The notes under the pieces: model-generated
Seen by the model: the letters and a program-made list of their open reading frames with translations, nothing else
Told to the model about the DNA's origin: nothing
Database searches by the model: none
Translations under genes and position numbers: made by a program
In this document: positions 22,426-34,166 of the stretch, piece after piece
Layout: every line of letters begins with the position of its first letter
How positions within the stretch are numbered: the stretch's first letter is position 1
Source of the DNA: Pictodentalium vernedei
Taxonomy: Eukaryota > Mollusca > Scaphopoda > Dentaliida > Dentaliidae
Direction of reading: 5' to 3'
NCBI GenBank assembly: GCA_031216915.1
Contig: CM062292.1
Location: forward strand, 2,848,457-2,912,456
DNA: 64,000 nucleotides

Positions 22426-23411
22426 AGATATAATTGAATAAATGCCCAGTTTATCTGTAGAATACAAGAAAGTAACCAGTTGGCTATTCAAGTAACCAAG
22501 TGGCTATTCAAGTAACAGAGTTCCACTGTACCAAAAGATTTGACTGAATGGTTTAGTAGAAAAAGTTCTCCAAACACTTGGAATACTTCATGCTAACTTG
22601 GAATCATTCATAGTGCACCCCATAATGTTGGCCGACATTCCCCTCAAGTCACAGACATTTGCACCCCACGTTATTCAGCTCCTACTATACAATATGCTAC
22701 CTTGGAATCATTCATTGTGCAACCCATAATGTTGGCCAACATTCCCCAAAAGTTACAGACATCTGCACCAACATGTTATTCAGCTCATAATACAAACACA
22801 CTAACTTGGAATCATTCATTGTGGGGGTATGGTGGCTCAGTAGGCAGAGGTGCAGGCTGCAAGCCGAGAGGTCCTCGGTTCGAATCCCACCTGCGGCAAT
22901 CATGTTATGTCCTTGGGCAAGACACTTCACCCCCACTGCCCATGTAGGGCATGGTGGCGTTGTGTGCTAAGGTGTACTGCACATCGATGGTGCACTTGTC
23001 TTCAACCAATGCTAATCCTGCTTGTGTGGAGTTAGTATGTTGGGGAGCTGACAGTTGCTCGCCGTTGCTCTGTGGTTCTCTCTGGGTACTCCTGCTTCCT
23101 CCACCCATAAAACCGTCATGGTTATGATTAGCCATTGTGCAGAAATATGTGACCTTAAACACCAATAAATAAATAATCATTCATTGTGCACCCCATAATG
23201 TTGACCGACATTCCCCTTGAGTTACAGACATCTGCACCCCATGTTATTCAGCTTCCCTTAAGATATAATTGAATAAATGCCCAATTTATCCGTAGAATAT
23301 AGGAAAGTAACCAAGTGGCTATTCCAGTAACAGGAGTTCCACTGTATCAAAAGATTTGACTGAATGGTTTAGTAGAAAAATTTCTCCAAACACTAGGGAT
23401 ACTTCACGTCA
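22426..23411. repeat. 105-bp satellite locus A, flanked by a 160-bp direct repeat
   Basis: Units of about 105 bp (CTTGGAATCATTCATTGTGC, CCCATAATGTTGGCC, GTTACAGACATCTGCACC) fill 22590-22823 and 23175-23265. Flanking them, 22426-22590 and 23256-23411 are near copies of each other (ATATAATTGAATAAATGCCC to TTTAGTAGAAAAA). A SINE was inserted into one unit. Locus B is at 27590-28215. Confidence 0.85.
22824..23174 (+). mobile_element. tRNA-derived SINE (family 1), full length
   Basis: GGTGGCTCAGTAGGCAGAGG (A box), GGTTCGAATCCCACC (B box), CCTTGGGCAAGACACTTCA, and a tail ACCTTAAACACCAATAAATA. A perfect 14-bp duplication, AATCATTCATTGTG, flanks it at 22810-22823 and 23175-23188; this is satellite sequence, so the insertion is younger than the array. 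Confidence 0.95.
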
Positions 23412-23621
23412 TTCTTGAACTCTTTAACCCCTACTCCTGTAGCCCTGTAAATGCAGGTAAATAAGATTTTGTGAAAATCATTTTCTTGTGCCTTAGATTG
23501 TCAAAAAGTAATTATTTGGTCAGTCAAAATCCATTAAGAGTCAAGCTAGTATGCCAAACTCTCTATAATTAATGAATGCCTATGGAGAATGAGAATATGG
23601 GTTTGGAAAAAAATATTTATA

Positions 23622-23822
23622 TATAGATGTTTAATGTCAGCATCTGAGCTATATCATGACATGACATAAGTATAAAGACAAGTTTTGTGAATCATTTATG
23701 TTTATGTTACCCATTTACTGAGGGATTGCACCCAAGCAGCATTGGTTACCAGGTCCTATTTCACTGGTGGAGGAAAACAAATCTACCTCAGCAGACATGA
23801 TGACCTTCACTTCCCGGTTGTC
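23622..23822 (-). mobile_element. SINE family 2-like copy, old
   Basis: GTTTAATGTCAGCATCTGAG, GTTACCCATTTACTGAGGG, TTGGTTACCAGGTCCTATTT and a final TTCCCGGTTGTCC, in family order. No clear target duplication. Confidence 0.65.
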
Positions 23823-24655
23823 CTCGGGTGGGGTGGGTTGGTGTGATTGGGTGGGTGAGTGCATTTGAGAAAATTGAGATTAAAAAAAGTAATTTACCTT
23901 TACCTGAGTTTTCAAGTTAAGTTTTTTTTACTTCAGGAAACTTTGAGAAAAACTATTTTGTTATTTATTAGTGTTTATTAAGGTAATTGACAGCAGTTGT
24001 CACTATATATGACCACACAATGAAAAAATCTTTTTAAAATAATTTACAGTAAGCTATGAAAATGCTTTTTAACCTAGATAAAACTTTTGAAAACTTAAAA
24101 GTTGTAAAGCCCTATCATTCAATGACATGCTGGATTACCACTTTAAGTAACCTGAGTTGCCTACAAAAGATGTTTTTTTTTATTTTATTTACAGCACTGT
24201 CTGTATTTGAGTGAATAGTTAAGCATCTTGTATTGGAATAGGGATCAAATGATAAATAGACTCAACTTGTCCCCAGTTGAAAGCGAAATTTATGAAACAT
24301 ATGGGTTAAATTAAGTCTGTACCTCTCCAGAGGCTCAGTCCAACTATATTTTACTGAACTCATTCTGTGAGTCTCACTGTAAATTCAGGACTTGGAGACT
24401 CTTTTCTAAGCCTTCTTACTACATGGGTTGATATATATGGTACCAAAATTTCCTTTTTATAGCATGAAGCCAATACTAACAACCTAGCACTGTGCAAAGA
24501 TTTTATAATTCTATCCAAAAATAATTAATTTCCTTCAAAAGAAGGCATAACTGAATGTAAGAAACATAAAATGTTCCACATATTTTACATCTGGCGACTA
24601 TAAAAGATGGCAAAATCGTGTTCTCAACTAAAATAAAATTTTCCGCAGACACCAA
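23823..24655. other. no recognised feature
   Basis: AT-rich unique sequence with short homopolymers. No open frame or repeat that I can support. Confidence 0.4.
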
Positions 24656-25240
24656 ATGAAAGTGTCAATGACACTTGTCTGTGTGTTATGTTTGATGAAA
24701 AAGATAATGTTCAATGTTTATGAAGGGATTATGAAATAACACAAGAATTGTGATAATAGGGAATATGTTAAGTTTTGTTAACTGTATACTATGTTTACAA
24801 TAAAAATAATATGAGGTGTAGACTGTACTAAAGAATTGAGGGGTGGGTTAATGTGGCCCTCACAGTTAATGTATGTGGCCTCACAGTTAATATATATCAA
24901 CGACAGTTACCAATTTACAGTGAAATTATTTGAAAACGAGTCTTCTCTAGACAGCAAATGGAGTCTTCCTACAAAGTTACAATGAAATCCCTCCATATTA
25001 AATATGACCTGCAGACTGTGATAAAAGTTTGGGGGTTTTTGGCTTGGGCAGCCATCACGGTTGACCAATCGTGACCAAAAGGGGATGTTCTCATCTAGAC
25101 ATGACTCCAAACCTGCATATCAAATTAAGTGACGATCGGATGAGAACTACAGAGTGTAGCCTGTGCTAAAGGAAAATGTGAACAGACTTACAGACTCACA
25201 AAATTGTTATCTTAAAATAAGCTTGCAATGTTTCATGTTC
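24656..25240 (+). repeat. HINE-like family D, copy 1
   Basis: Begins with the hairpin AGTGTCAATGACACT (24661-24675) and continues colinearly with 33316-34166 (TTTGATGAAAA, GATAATGTTCAATGTTTATG, GTGGCCCTCACAGTTAATG, CCAAAAGGGGA). The 14-bp segment after the hairpin that mirrors the 3' hairpin in copy 2 is missing here. The 3' end is unclear. Confidence 0.75.
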
Positions 25241-25860
25241 AAGTTTATTCTAAGATAATAAGCCTGCACAAGCTAACTTTCAAATGTACATGAAACATTG
25301 CAAACTCAATTGTTAGCTTGTGCAAGCACGCAGTGTTACCTTATGCATGCTCGCCAAGCCCTTTGTTCATTTATTGGTGTTTACGATTACTTTTAGCTGC
25401 ATAGGCTAATATGACAACAACAACAACACAAGTATAATGTATAGCTTAGTGCAAGCTAACTCGGCAAGGTTTCCACAGGCTTCTATATTTAGCTTGCATT
25501 GTTAGTTTGCTATTTATGATTTATTAGTGCTGATCAGCAAATTATTAACTAAGTTCATATCTTGGCGATAAAATAGTTTTGCTGTTAAAGACACTTTTGT
25601 TAAAATCCAAAGACACATTATGATGAATGAAGAGAAAAGACTAATTACACAGAAACATTACAATACTTATAGTGATTATAATGTGAGGTCAGCCTGTGTT
25701 TTGGGAATGCTGAAGATAAAAATATGGTAAAAAATGAAATTGCAAGACTGTAAAAGTTCAATAGGCTTGCAATATCAGTGTTAGCCTGCACATGCTTGCC
25801 GTGTGAGCTTGAAAAACTGCTGAGCTCATTACAAGTTTCCCACAAGCTTACTCTACTGCC
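25198..25860. repeat. cluster of short inverted repeats
   Basis: GCTTGCAATGTTTCATGT (about 25221) pairs with ACATGAAACATTGCAA (about 25289), and TGCACAAGCTAAC pairs with GTTAGCTTGTGCA. GCTTGCA/TGCAAGC words recur to 25860. Confidence 0.6.
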
Positions 25861-25907
25861 TTCCTTCCAATTAAAAAAAAATCATTGATAATTCTTTCAT
25901 GTAAACA

Positions 25908-27090
25908 ACAAGAGGCCACATGGGGCCTTAATCAGTCACCTAACAAATTAGATCAAAGAAGTATTTTAGGTCACATTCAGCTAGTCATGGCTCATCAACA
26001 CTACAGTGGCAAGAAGTCATAACAACATTCTGGTGTCCATGTCAGTGATTATTGTCATAGGTCTTTCCGACTGGATCCAACTCTACCAACTGCAGACATG
26101 CACTACAAAACTTCAAAGAGATGTTATGCCACTGCAGTTTGAAAGACATTATTGGTGGAAAAACACTAGGGCTTGGATTTGAACAAACTTGAATCTGCCT
26201 GAATGTTGTTTACCAATTTTCAAAGGATTCAAAATGGTTGATCTAACGAAGATGGTTAAAGACTGTTCCTCATATTGCCCTATGATAATAAGTTAAAGTT
26301 TGGGGTCTCACAAGATGCCCAAATAGGAATCCAGAGAATTGATTTGAACAAACCTGATTGTGACCAGCTATGAATGATGTACACAAAACATTGAAAAATG
26401 TAAACTTGTAAACTTGAAGATTTTTGAGGAATTTTCATCATACAGCACTAAATCCGGGCACCAACAGGGAGCCCAAATATCAGCACAGTGACTTGATTTG
26501 AACAAACTTAAATCTAAGCCACCCTAGATATGTTGATACCAAATACGATGAAAGGAGGGTGACTTGCAGATCTGAAGCTTTTTAAAGAAATTTCCTTATA
26601 TTGTATTAGTTGAAGTTGAAATTTGGGCTCCAACAGAAAGCCTAAATATTTTTCAAGAGCCCCAATTTAAAACAAGTTAAATCCCCCTCCCCACCCAAGA
26701 GATGTTGTATACCAAATATTAAAATTGTCAGTGGTGGATCTAAAGAAGAAGAGTTTTAAATATTCCTCATTATGTCGTATTGCTAAATTAAATTTCTGGC
26801 TCCAACAGAGAGCCCTAAAATTAACAATGGGACACGATTTGAACAAAATGGAATCTGCCTCCCCCTTGAGATGTATACCAAATATTAAAAGATTTTCACT
26901 GGTGGAACTGAACAAAATTAAGGAAAATCAGAACAGCAATTTATTTGCAATCCATCCTCCATGTACTGCAAGGAAGATTTACATGAAGACAAGCAATTGC
27001 AGACCTAGGCTACACTCAAATAGTGTAATTACCATGGGTGGTAAACACCCTCCTCACGTTACAGTTACATTTTGCAGCCAGCAGTAGAAG
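25908..27090 (+). repeat. HINE-like element, same core family as 18147-20980
   Basis: Starts ACAAGAGGCCACATGGGGCC (AGGCC/GGCCT stem), then CAGTCACCTAAC. Diverged core units follow (GATTTGAACAAACTTGAAT, GTATACCAAATATTAAAA, GGGCTCCAACAG). I do not see a GGAC tract or 3' hairpin, so the 3' end may be lost. Confidence 0.7.
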
Positions 27091-27589
27091 CCCACCTTGA
27101 ATAACTTCGACCACTGAACTCAATCAATAACATGTTATTGAAAGAGTTGACAATTTCCCTCTTGGTTCGCTGCTAGTCTACTTCGAAGCAGTTAGTCACA
27201 CTGCAGCTCATACAATTCATGTTCGTACGAAGCTGATTAAGGCCAGCCTTTCAAGCCTCCCATTGGGACAGTTCTGGTACCTGAACTTCAGAGTAAAGCC
27301 CACATATGGACTTCCAGCACTCAACCAGTTAAAGTCATTGCCCACTTTAAATGGAGGACATCCACTACAGGCATTGGATACAGGGTGCTATTATACCAGT
27401 AAAATATAATTTGCATTTCCCAAATTTTCATTTAACATCCTATGTAAAGATGGAACAATCAAGAAAAGTTTTAAATGTGCTCATATTTTACTGTACGGTA
27501 TGTACATGTACAGTCTATAACAAAGTGTACTATTCGGTAATATTATTTTCAAAATGTGAGTAATGTGATATATATCAATATACAATATA
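27091..27589. other. no clear feature
   Basis: Unique sequence. 27365-27400 (GCATTGGATACAGGGTGCTA, CCAGTAAAATATAATTTGC) weakly resembles the head of SINE family 2. Confidence 0.35.
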
Positions 27590-28215
27590 TGCAAACTTGG
27601 AATAATTCAATCTGCAACCTACATTTATGGCTGACATTCCCTGTAAGTTAGACATCTGCACCCCACATTATTCAGCTCCTACTATAATACAACATGCTAC
27701 CTTGGAATCATTCATTGTGCACTCCATAATGCTGGCTGACATACCCCTTAAGTTACAGACATCTACACCACACGTTATTCAGCTCCTACTATACAATATG
27801 CTAACTTGAAATCATCCACTGTGCAACCCATAATGTTGGTCAGCATTCCCCGTAAGTTACAGACAGCTGCACTCCATGTTATTCAGCTCATAATATAAAC
27901 GCACTAACTTGGAATCATTCATCGTGCACCCCATAATGTTGGCCGACATTCCCCTTACGTTTCAGACATCTGCACACCATGTTATTCAGCTCCTACTATA
28001 CAACATGCTAACTTGGAATCATTCATCGTGCAACCCATAATGTTGGCCAACATTCCCCGTAAGTTACAGACATCTGTACCCTACATTATTCAGCTCTTAC
28101 TATATAACATTCTAATAGGAATCATCCATTGTGCAACCCATAATGTTGGTCGACATTTCCTGTAAGTTACAGACATCTGTACCCTAACATATTCAGCTCC
28201 TCATGGTATTTGACG
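27590..28215. repeat. 105-bp satellite locus B
   Basis: Six or so units of the same 105-bp satellite as at 22.6-23.3 kb (CTAACTTGGAATCATTCATC, CCCATAATGTTGGCCAACAT, GTTATTCAGCTCCTACTATA). A last fragment is at about 28370-28430 after a unique gap. Confidence 0.85.
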
Positions 28216-28430
28216 ACTGGATTTGCATCGCAAAATGCTGTACAAAAATGTCCAAATGCTAACCATTTTTCCTTCATATTCACCTTATATTCACTATTTA
28301 TCATCACTTTTTGAAACCAAGATGAAAACTGCGAACCAAGTTTTTTTTTTTAAAAAAATACCCTGCTCCTACTACAATGTATACAACATGCTAACTTGGA
28401 ATCATTCATCCAGCAACCAATAATGTTAAC

Positions 28431-28881
28431 AAGGAAAAATTTAATGTACATGTAACAGCCATTAAGATGGTTTTCTCTCCCCTTAAGTTTGCCCAACTTC
28501 ACTTCACCACGCTTGCCCTGCCTTATCTATGTCTCACTTAAGCCCATTATTTCAAAATCCTCCCCCTCCATCATTGTTTTGATTTCACTACCTTTTTTTT
28601 ATGGCAATTCTGGATATTGCAATATTCTAATTGAAGGAAGCGTGATTTCTTTGACCTTCCTGACATGTTGTTAATGTCCTAGGTGTGTCCCTCTGTTATG
28701 CATATGTGTATGTTTATGACTCGATCAGTTTATGCTCCCCATGTTTCAGCTCCTCCTACAGAGCAACCTATAACAAAGTGTACCATTTGGCAACATTACA
28801 TGTATGGTGTTAATAATGCCAAAATATTGCCTCATTATTGCTGTCCTTCGATTTTGGAGAATGATGGAGAGCGATATTCAG
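28431..28881. other. no recognised feature
   Basis: T-rich unique sequence without a supported frame or repeat. Confidence 0.4.
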
Positions 28882-28896
28882 CTCATCTGACATTTA

Positions 28897-29228
28897 TTTA
28901 TTTATTGGTGTTTAAGGTCACATACTTATAAACAATGACTAATCGTGACTGTGACAGTTTTATGGGTGGAGGAAAACAGACAACCCGGACAGAACCACCG
29001 AGCATTGACGAGCAGCTGTCAGCTCCTCAATATTCTAACTCTGTTCAAGCTCCACTCAAGAAGGGTTACAGCGGTTGAAGGCATGTGCACCATCGACGTG
29101 CAGTACGCATTAGTACACAGCGTCATCGTGCCCCACGTTGGCAATCGAGATAAAGTGCCTGCCCAAGGACACAAGATGGGTCGTCCCATACGGGAAGTCC
29201 AACAGTCTACCACTGAGCCACCGTGCTC
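28897..29228 (-). mobile_element. tRNA-derived SINE (family 1), diverged
   Basis: Tail TTATTTATTGGTGTTTAAGG on the low side and head complement ACTGAGCCACCGTGCTCC on the high side. The B-box region is decayed. A perfect 15-bp target duplication, CTCATCTGACATTTA, is at 28882-28896 and 29229-29243. Confidence 0.92.
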
Positions 29229-29243
29229 CTCATCTGACATTTA

Positions 29244-29941
29244 ACCCCCGTGCTGGATTCAGGGGTATTTTCCTACCAGTAACCAGTTTGGACATCTAAA
29301 CTCCCCCCCCCCCCCCCCCCCCCCCCAGCAAAAAAAAAAATAAAAAAACATTTTCTTCATCAACAGTTCAATGAAAGCACACACAAAATTGCCTGATTCA
29401 TGACACTATTGCTTTTGAGATTTCATCATCCCAAATAAACCAGTGGAACTTTATTTTTGGGTTGTTTTTATCAAAATTGCCATGAATATGCTATGAAAAA
29501 AAAATCTTGAAATTTAAAAATCCATTCTCAAAAAATTGTTCAAATTTATTTTTTGGTAAAGTTTAAAATGCTGACTCAGAGGCCCCTAGATTTGCTCTTG
29601 AGGCATCCAATTTTCCAAATATTCCTGGTGGAGGCCCCCACCTACAGGAAGGGGCAACCCCTTCCTGTACCCTCTTCCACCCCAGGCCTGCAACCAGCAT
29701 GCTATCCTTTTACAACCAATGTAAACTTAAAAAATAATTATTAAAAGGTTTATGTTTGATATTTTACCCTAGTTAAAAAAATTGATAAATTTGCCTCCTT
29801 AGAGCAAGAAGGCTTTGCAATGCTTTAGCATTAGCATTGCAATGTCTTGTTGCACTCAAGGGACAAAATACACCACCACCCATTTTCTTCCATACATTAG
29901 AACACAAACTTTTGATGGCAGAGAAATAATTGCAGAAATAA
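29244..29941. other. low-complexity and unique sequence
   Basis: A 24-base C-run (29303-29326) followed by A-rich sequence. Otherwise unremarkable. Confidence 0.4.
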
Positions 29942-32166
29942 ACAAGAGGGATGTTACATCCCAACGCTCACCTACATTCGCGCTTGATAATGTCGTTCCA
30001 ATGTAACATGCCTAATATTTAGTTAATATAAATCATTAACTAGGCATCAAATGATTAATGTGGTTTATGTGATGGCTTTGGAAAGTCTATATTTCTGCAT
30101 TTATTATATATCAATTCAACATAGAATCATTGGATATAAAAGCATTTTTTTCTTTTAGAAATGTTTATGATTAAGAATATGAATCGTGAGGCCAGATATT
30201 AAATCATAAATAAGAATTAGAAAAGGCTTTTATAAATCACTGAAATTGTAATTGAAGTACATTCATTGGTTAAAGAGGAGATGCGGAAAAACATTCGTTC
30301 AAGAAAGTGACTATAAGTCCCAACAAAAAAATACATCACATCAACAACTAAAATAAGCCTTAATGTTACTAGTAACAAGTATGAGAAAGTATTAAATAAA
30401 AAAAAAAGTTAAAAAATTTTTTTTTGAAGAAAGTGAATATAAGTCCCCAAAATCCCCCTCAAATTCCTCAAATATGCATGTAATAAGGGCGCAACGTTAC
30501 CACAATGTAGTTCAGTAACCCATGCATACGATATCAATTGCCTGGAAAGACACATAGAAACAGAACTCACCTTAACACCTCACCTTAACACAAACTTTTA
30601 GAACTTAAAATTAAGTAAGTCAGAGAAAAACGTGAACATTGTGACTGAAAAAAAGAAAAGAAATCAGTTAAATTTCTGTATACAATAGGGTTAATACCTA
30701 CAGTTGTTTTTGAAATGAGAAAATAAACAGTAATGAGAGGTGAAGGCACCACAATCTGCACAAAAGCTGACTTTAACGCAAATTCTTACAACACCTAAAC
30801 GCTAATTCTTACAACAAGTTTTGGCAGAAAATCAGCCTCAAATTCCTCAAATATGCATGTAATGAGGGTTAAATATTACTGCAATGGAGTTCAGTAACCC
30901 AAGTGTAGAATATTAATCGCCTGGAAAGACACATAGAAACACAACTCACCTAAACACAAAGTTTACAAAGTTTTACAACTTAAAATTTACTAAGTCCGAG
31001 AAAAACATGAAAATTTTGACTGAAAAAAAAAAAAATTTCTGTTAAATTTCTGCATACAGTAGGGTTAATACCTACAGTTGTTATTGAAATATGAAAATCA
31101 ACAGTAATGAGAAGTTAAAGCACCACAATCTGCACAAAAGCTGACTTTAACGCAAATTCTTACAACACCTAAACGCAAATTCTTACAACTTTTGGCAGAA
31201 AATTTTAAGTGAAATTTGGAAAAAAGTCGTAATATCAGGGTTAAATACTGTTTTGATAGTCCCCTGCAACCCACATATGCAATATCAAAGGCCTGAGCCC
31301 ACTGATCTTTGAGAACTCACCTTAACACCTCATCTTAACACAAACTTTTAGAACTTAAAATTTACTAAGTCCGAGAAAAACATGAAAATTTTGAATGAAA
31401 AAAAAAGAAAATTTCCGTTAAATTTCTGCATACAGTCGGGTTAATACCTACAGTTGTTATTGAAATATGAAAATCAACAGTAATGAGAAGTTAAAGCACC
31501 ACAATCTGCACAAAAGCTGACTTTAACGCAAATTCTTACAACACCTAAATGCTAATTCTTACAACAAGTTTTGGCAGAAAATCAGCCTCAAATTCCTCAA
31601 ATATGCATGTAATGAGGGTTAAATATTACTGCAATGGAGTTCAATAACCCAAGTGTAGAATATTAATTGCCTGGAAAGACACATAGAAACACAACTCACT
31701 TAAACACAAAGTTTTACAACTTAAAATTTACTAAGTCTGAGAAAAACATGAAAATTTTGATTGAAAAAAAAGAAAATTTCCGTTAACTTTCTGCATACAG
31801 TAGGGTTAATACCTACAGTTGTTATTGAAATATGAAAATCAACAGTAATGAGAAGTTAAAGCAGCACAATCTACACAAAAGCTGACTTTAACGCAAATTC
31901 TTACAACACCTAAACGCAAATTCTTACACCTTTTGGCAGAAAATTTTAGGTGAAATTTGGAAAAAAGTCATAGTATCAGGGTTAAATACTGTTCTGATAG
32001 TCCCCTACAACCTACATATGCAATATCAAAGGCCTGAGCCCACTGATGTTTGAGAAATTAACCTTAACATTAAATCTTACAATATTGGACACGCCGGACG
32101 CCGACGCTGACGCCCGAGGTTATGACAATAGCTCCCCACATCTTACAGATGTAGGTAAGCTAAAAA
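29942..32166 (+). repeat. HINE-like element with 374-bp units in an A/B dimer pattern
   Basis: Starts ACAAGAGGGATGTTACATCC (GGGATG/CATCCC stem) then CAACGCTCACC. Units (CAGTTGTTATTGAAATATGA, GCTGACTTTAACGCAAATTC) recur at about 30700, 31074, 31450 and 31817. The linker alternates between type A (CCTCAAATTCCTCAAATATG at about 30836 and 31587) and type B (GATAGTCCCCTGCAACCC, GGCCTGAGCCCACTGAT). It ends with CCGGACGCCGACGCTGACG and a hairpin at about 32128-32164 (ACATCT/AGATGT inner stem, TAGCT/AGCTA outer). Confidence 0.85.
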
Positions 32167-32461
32167 TAAAAGAAAAATAAAATGCTCACCCACATGAAAT
32201 TTTACAAATGATGGCCTGAGAAATAGAAGATCTACTTTGTGTGGCCTTATCTATACTTATTCAACTCAACAAAATAACAAAAATAAATGTTCGGAACTTG
32301 TCACATACAGTCACAATATATATGTGGGCATGGTAGTTCAAAATAAAAATGGTGTTCTCACTCATCCTGACCTTGACATTTTGCCCCAACAGTCCACCTT
32401 TCTCATTGTATAAACAAAACCCATAAGATAAAGATAATGTATAAAATAAATTAACAGCATT
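32167..32461. other. no recognised feature
   Basis: AT-rich unique sequence. Confidence 0.35.
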
Positions 32462-32475
32462 TACTGAGTTATATG

Positions 32476-32812
32476 GGAGCGCGGTGGCTCAGTAGGTAGA
32501 GGTGCAGGCTGGGTTTGAATCCCACCTGTGGCAACCGCGTTGTGTCCATGGGCAAGACACTTCATCTCCATTGCCCACGTGCGGGCACGGTGGCATTGTG
32601 TACTAAGGTGTACTGCACATCGATGGTGCACTTGTCTTCAACCAATGTTAACCCTACTTGTGTGGCGTTAGTATGTTGGGGAGCTGACAGTTGCTCACCG
32701 TTGCTTGGTAGTTCTCTCCGGGTACTCCGGCTTCCTCCACCCGTAAAACTGTCACGTTCATGATTAGCCATTGTGCATAAATATGTGACCTTAAACACCA
32801 ATAAGTAAATAA
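32476..32812 (+). mobile_element. tRNA-derived SINE (family 1)
   Basis: GGAGCGCGGTGGCTCAGTAG with intact A box. About 20 bases between the anticodon region and the B box are deleted (GCAGGCTGGGTTTGAATCCC). GGGCAAGACACTTCATCTCC and the shared tail follow. A 14-bp duplication with one mismatch, TACTGAG(T/G)TATATG, is at 32462-32475 and 32813-32826. Confidence 0.93.
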
Positions 32813-32826
32813 TACTGAGGTATATG

Positions 32827-33315
32827 TTGGATGTTGGTTCAAACATTAAGGCAAGTAACTGACCATATATACTCAACCTGTTGTGAAGAAGATTTCACAC
32901 ACATCCGCAATATTGAAAATCATGATGTGGCATTGCCGTTTATCTGACTTGTTTGTGGGTTGGCCCTCTATTTACAAACCTGCTGCACTAATCCACACAA
33001 GTTATAAATTGGGCTTTAAAAAATCATTTTCAAAAACATTCTACAAAAACATTTCAGGCGACATCTCAATGGCACAAATTTACTGTGCTCATTACAATGA
33101 ATAGTGACTTTTTTGTATGGATTTTTGTTTGTAAAAAATTGGAAAAAAAACCAAGTTTACAAGTTTAATAGATTAGCAAAAGTCTTTTCAATGGTTGCGG
33201 GTGGTTCCTTAGATTTTACCCCGATACTGTAACAATTAGTCACCATAACCAGTGACGTGGACCCACATCCCTCCCATCCCCCCCGCCCCCTCCAAAAAAA
33301 ATAAATACAAAAATA
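32827..33315. other. no recognised feature
   Basis: Unique AT-rich sequence with a short C-rich stretch near 33270. Confidence 0.35.
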
Positions 33316-34166
33316 ATGAAAGTGTCAATGACACTGTAGCTTAACTTGACTGTGTGTTGTGTTTGATGAAAACGATAATGTTCAATGTTTATGAAAGGAT
33401 TATGAAATAAGACAAGAATTGTGATAATTGGGAATATTATAATTTCAGTTCCCTGGATGCTGTTTTCAATAAAAAATAATTTGAGGTGCAGACTGTACTA
33501 AAGAACTGAGGGGTTGCTTAATGTGGCCCTCACAGTTAATGTATGTCAACCAAAATTACCAAGTTACAGTGAAATTATTCCAAAACGAGTTATCCTAACA
33601 AGTTACAATGAAATCCCTTCATAAATTATGCCTGAAGACTGTGCTAAAGGTTCTCGGGCTTTGCTCTGTGTAGCCATCACGGCTGACCGATCGCAACCAA
33701 AAGGGGACATCCTCATGTAGTCATTACACAGTAACACTGAGTCATCCTCTCAAGTTACAATGAAATCCCTTCATATATACAGACTGTAGACTGTGCTAAA
33801 TGTTTTGGGTTTTTGGCTTGGGCAGCCGTCAGTCAACAGATCATCACCAAAAAGGGACTTTCTCATCTAGATATAAAACAGAGTCATCCCACCAAGTTAC
33901 CATGAAATCTCTTCATAAATATGACCTGTAGACTGTGCTGAAGTTTCTTGGGTTTTCACCTCAGGCAGCCGTCACGTTTGACGTATCGCGACCAAAAGGG
34001 GACGTTCTCATCTAAACATGACCTCAAACGTGCATATGAAATTTTGTGACAATCAGATAAGAACTACGGGAGTATAGCCTGTGCTAAAGGAAAATGTGAA
34101 GTGACTCACAGACTTCTGCATGTCTGATGGCAATAGCTTATCTTGACTTTGTCAAGTTAAGCTAAA
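33316..34166 (+). repeat. HINE-like family D, copy 2, with matched 5' and 3' ends
   Basis: The 5' hairpin AGTGTCAATGACACT (33321-33335) is followed by GTAGCTTAACTTGAC. The 3' end is a hairpin at 34134-34164 (TAGCTTATCTTGAC / GTCAAGTTAAGCTA) whose second arm is complementary to that 5' segment. The core holds about three units of roughly 125 bp (AAGTTACAATGAAATCCCTT, GACTGTGCTAAA, CCAAAAGGGGAC). Confidence 0.82.

Noticed and set aside
22850-22895. tRNA gene
   Set aside because: A and B boxes are present but the acceptor stem does not close, and the sequence continues into a SINE body with a target duplication.
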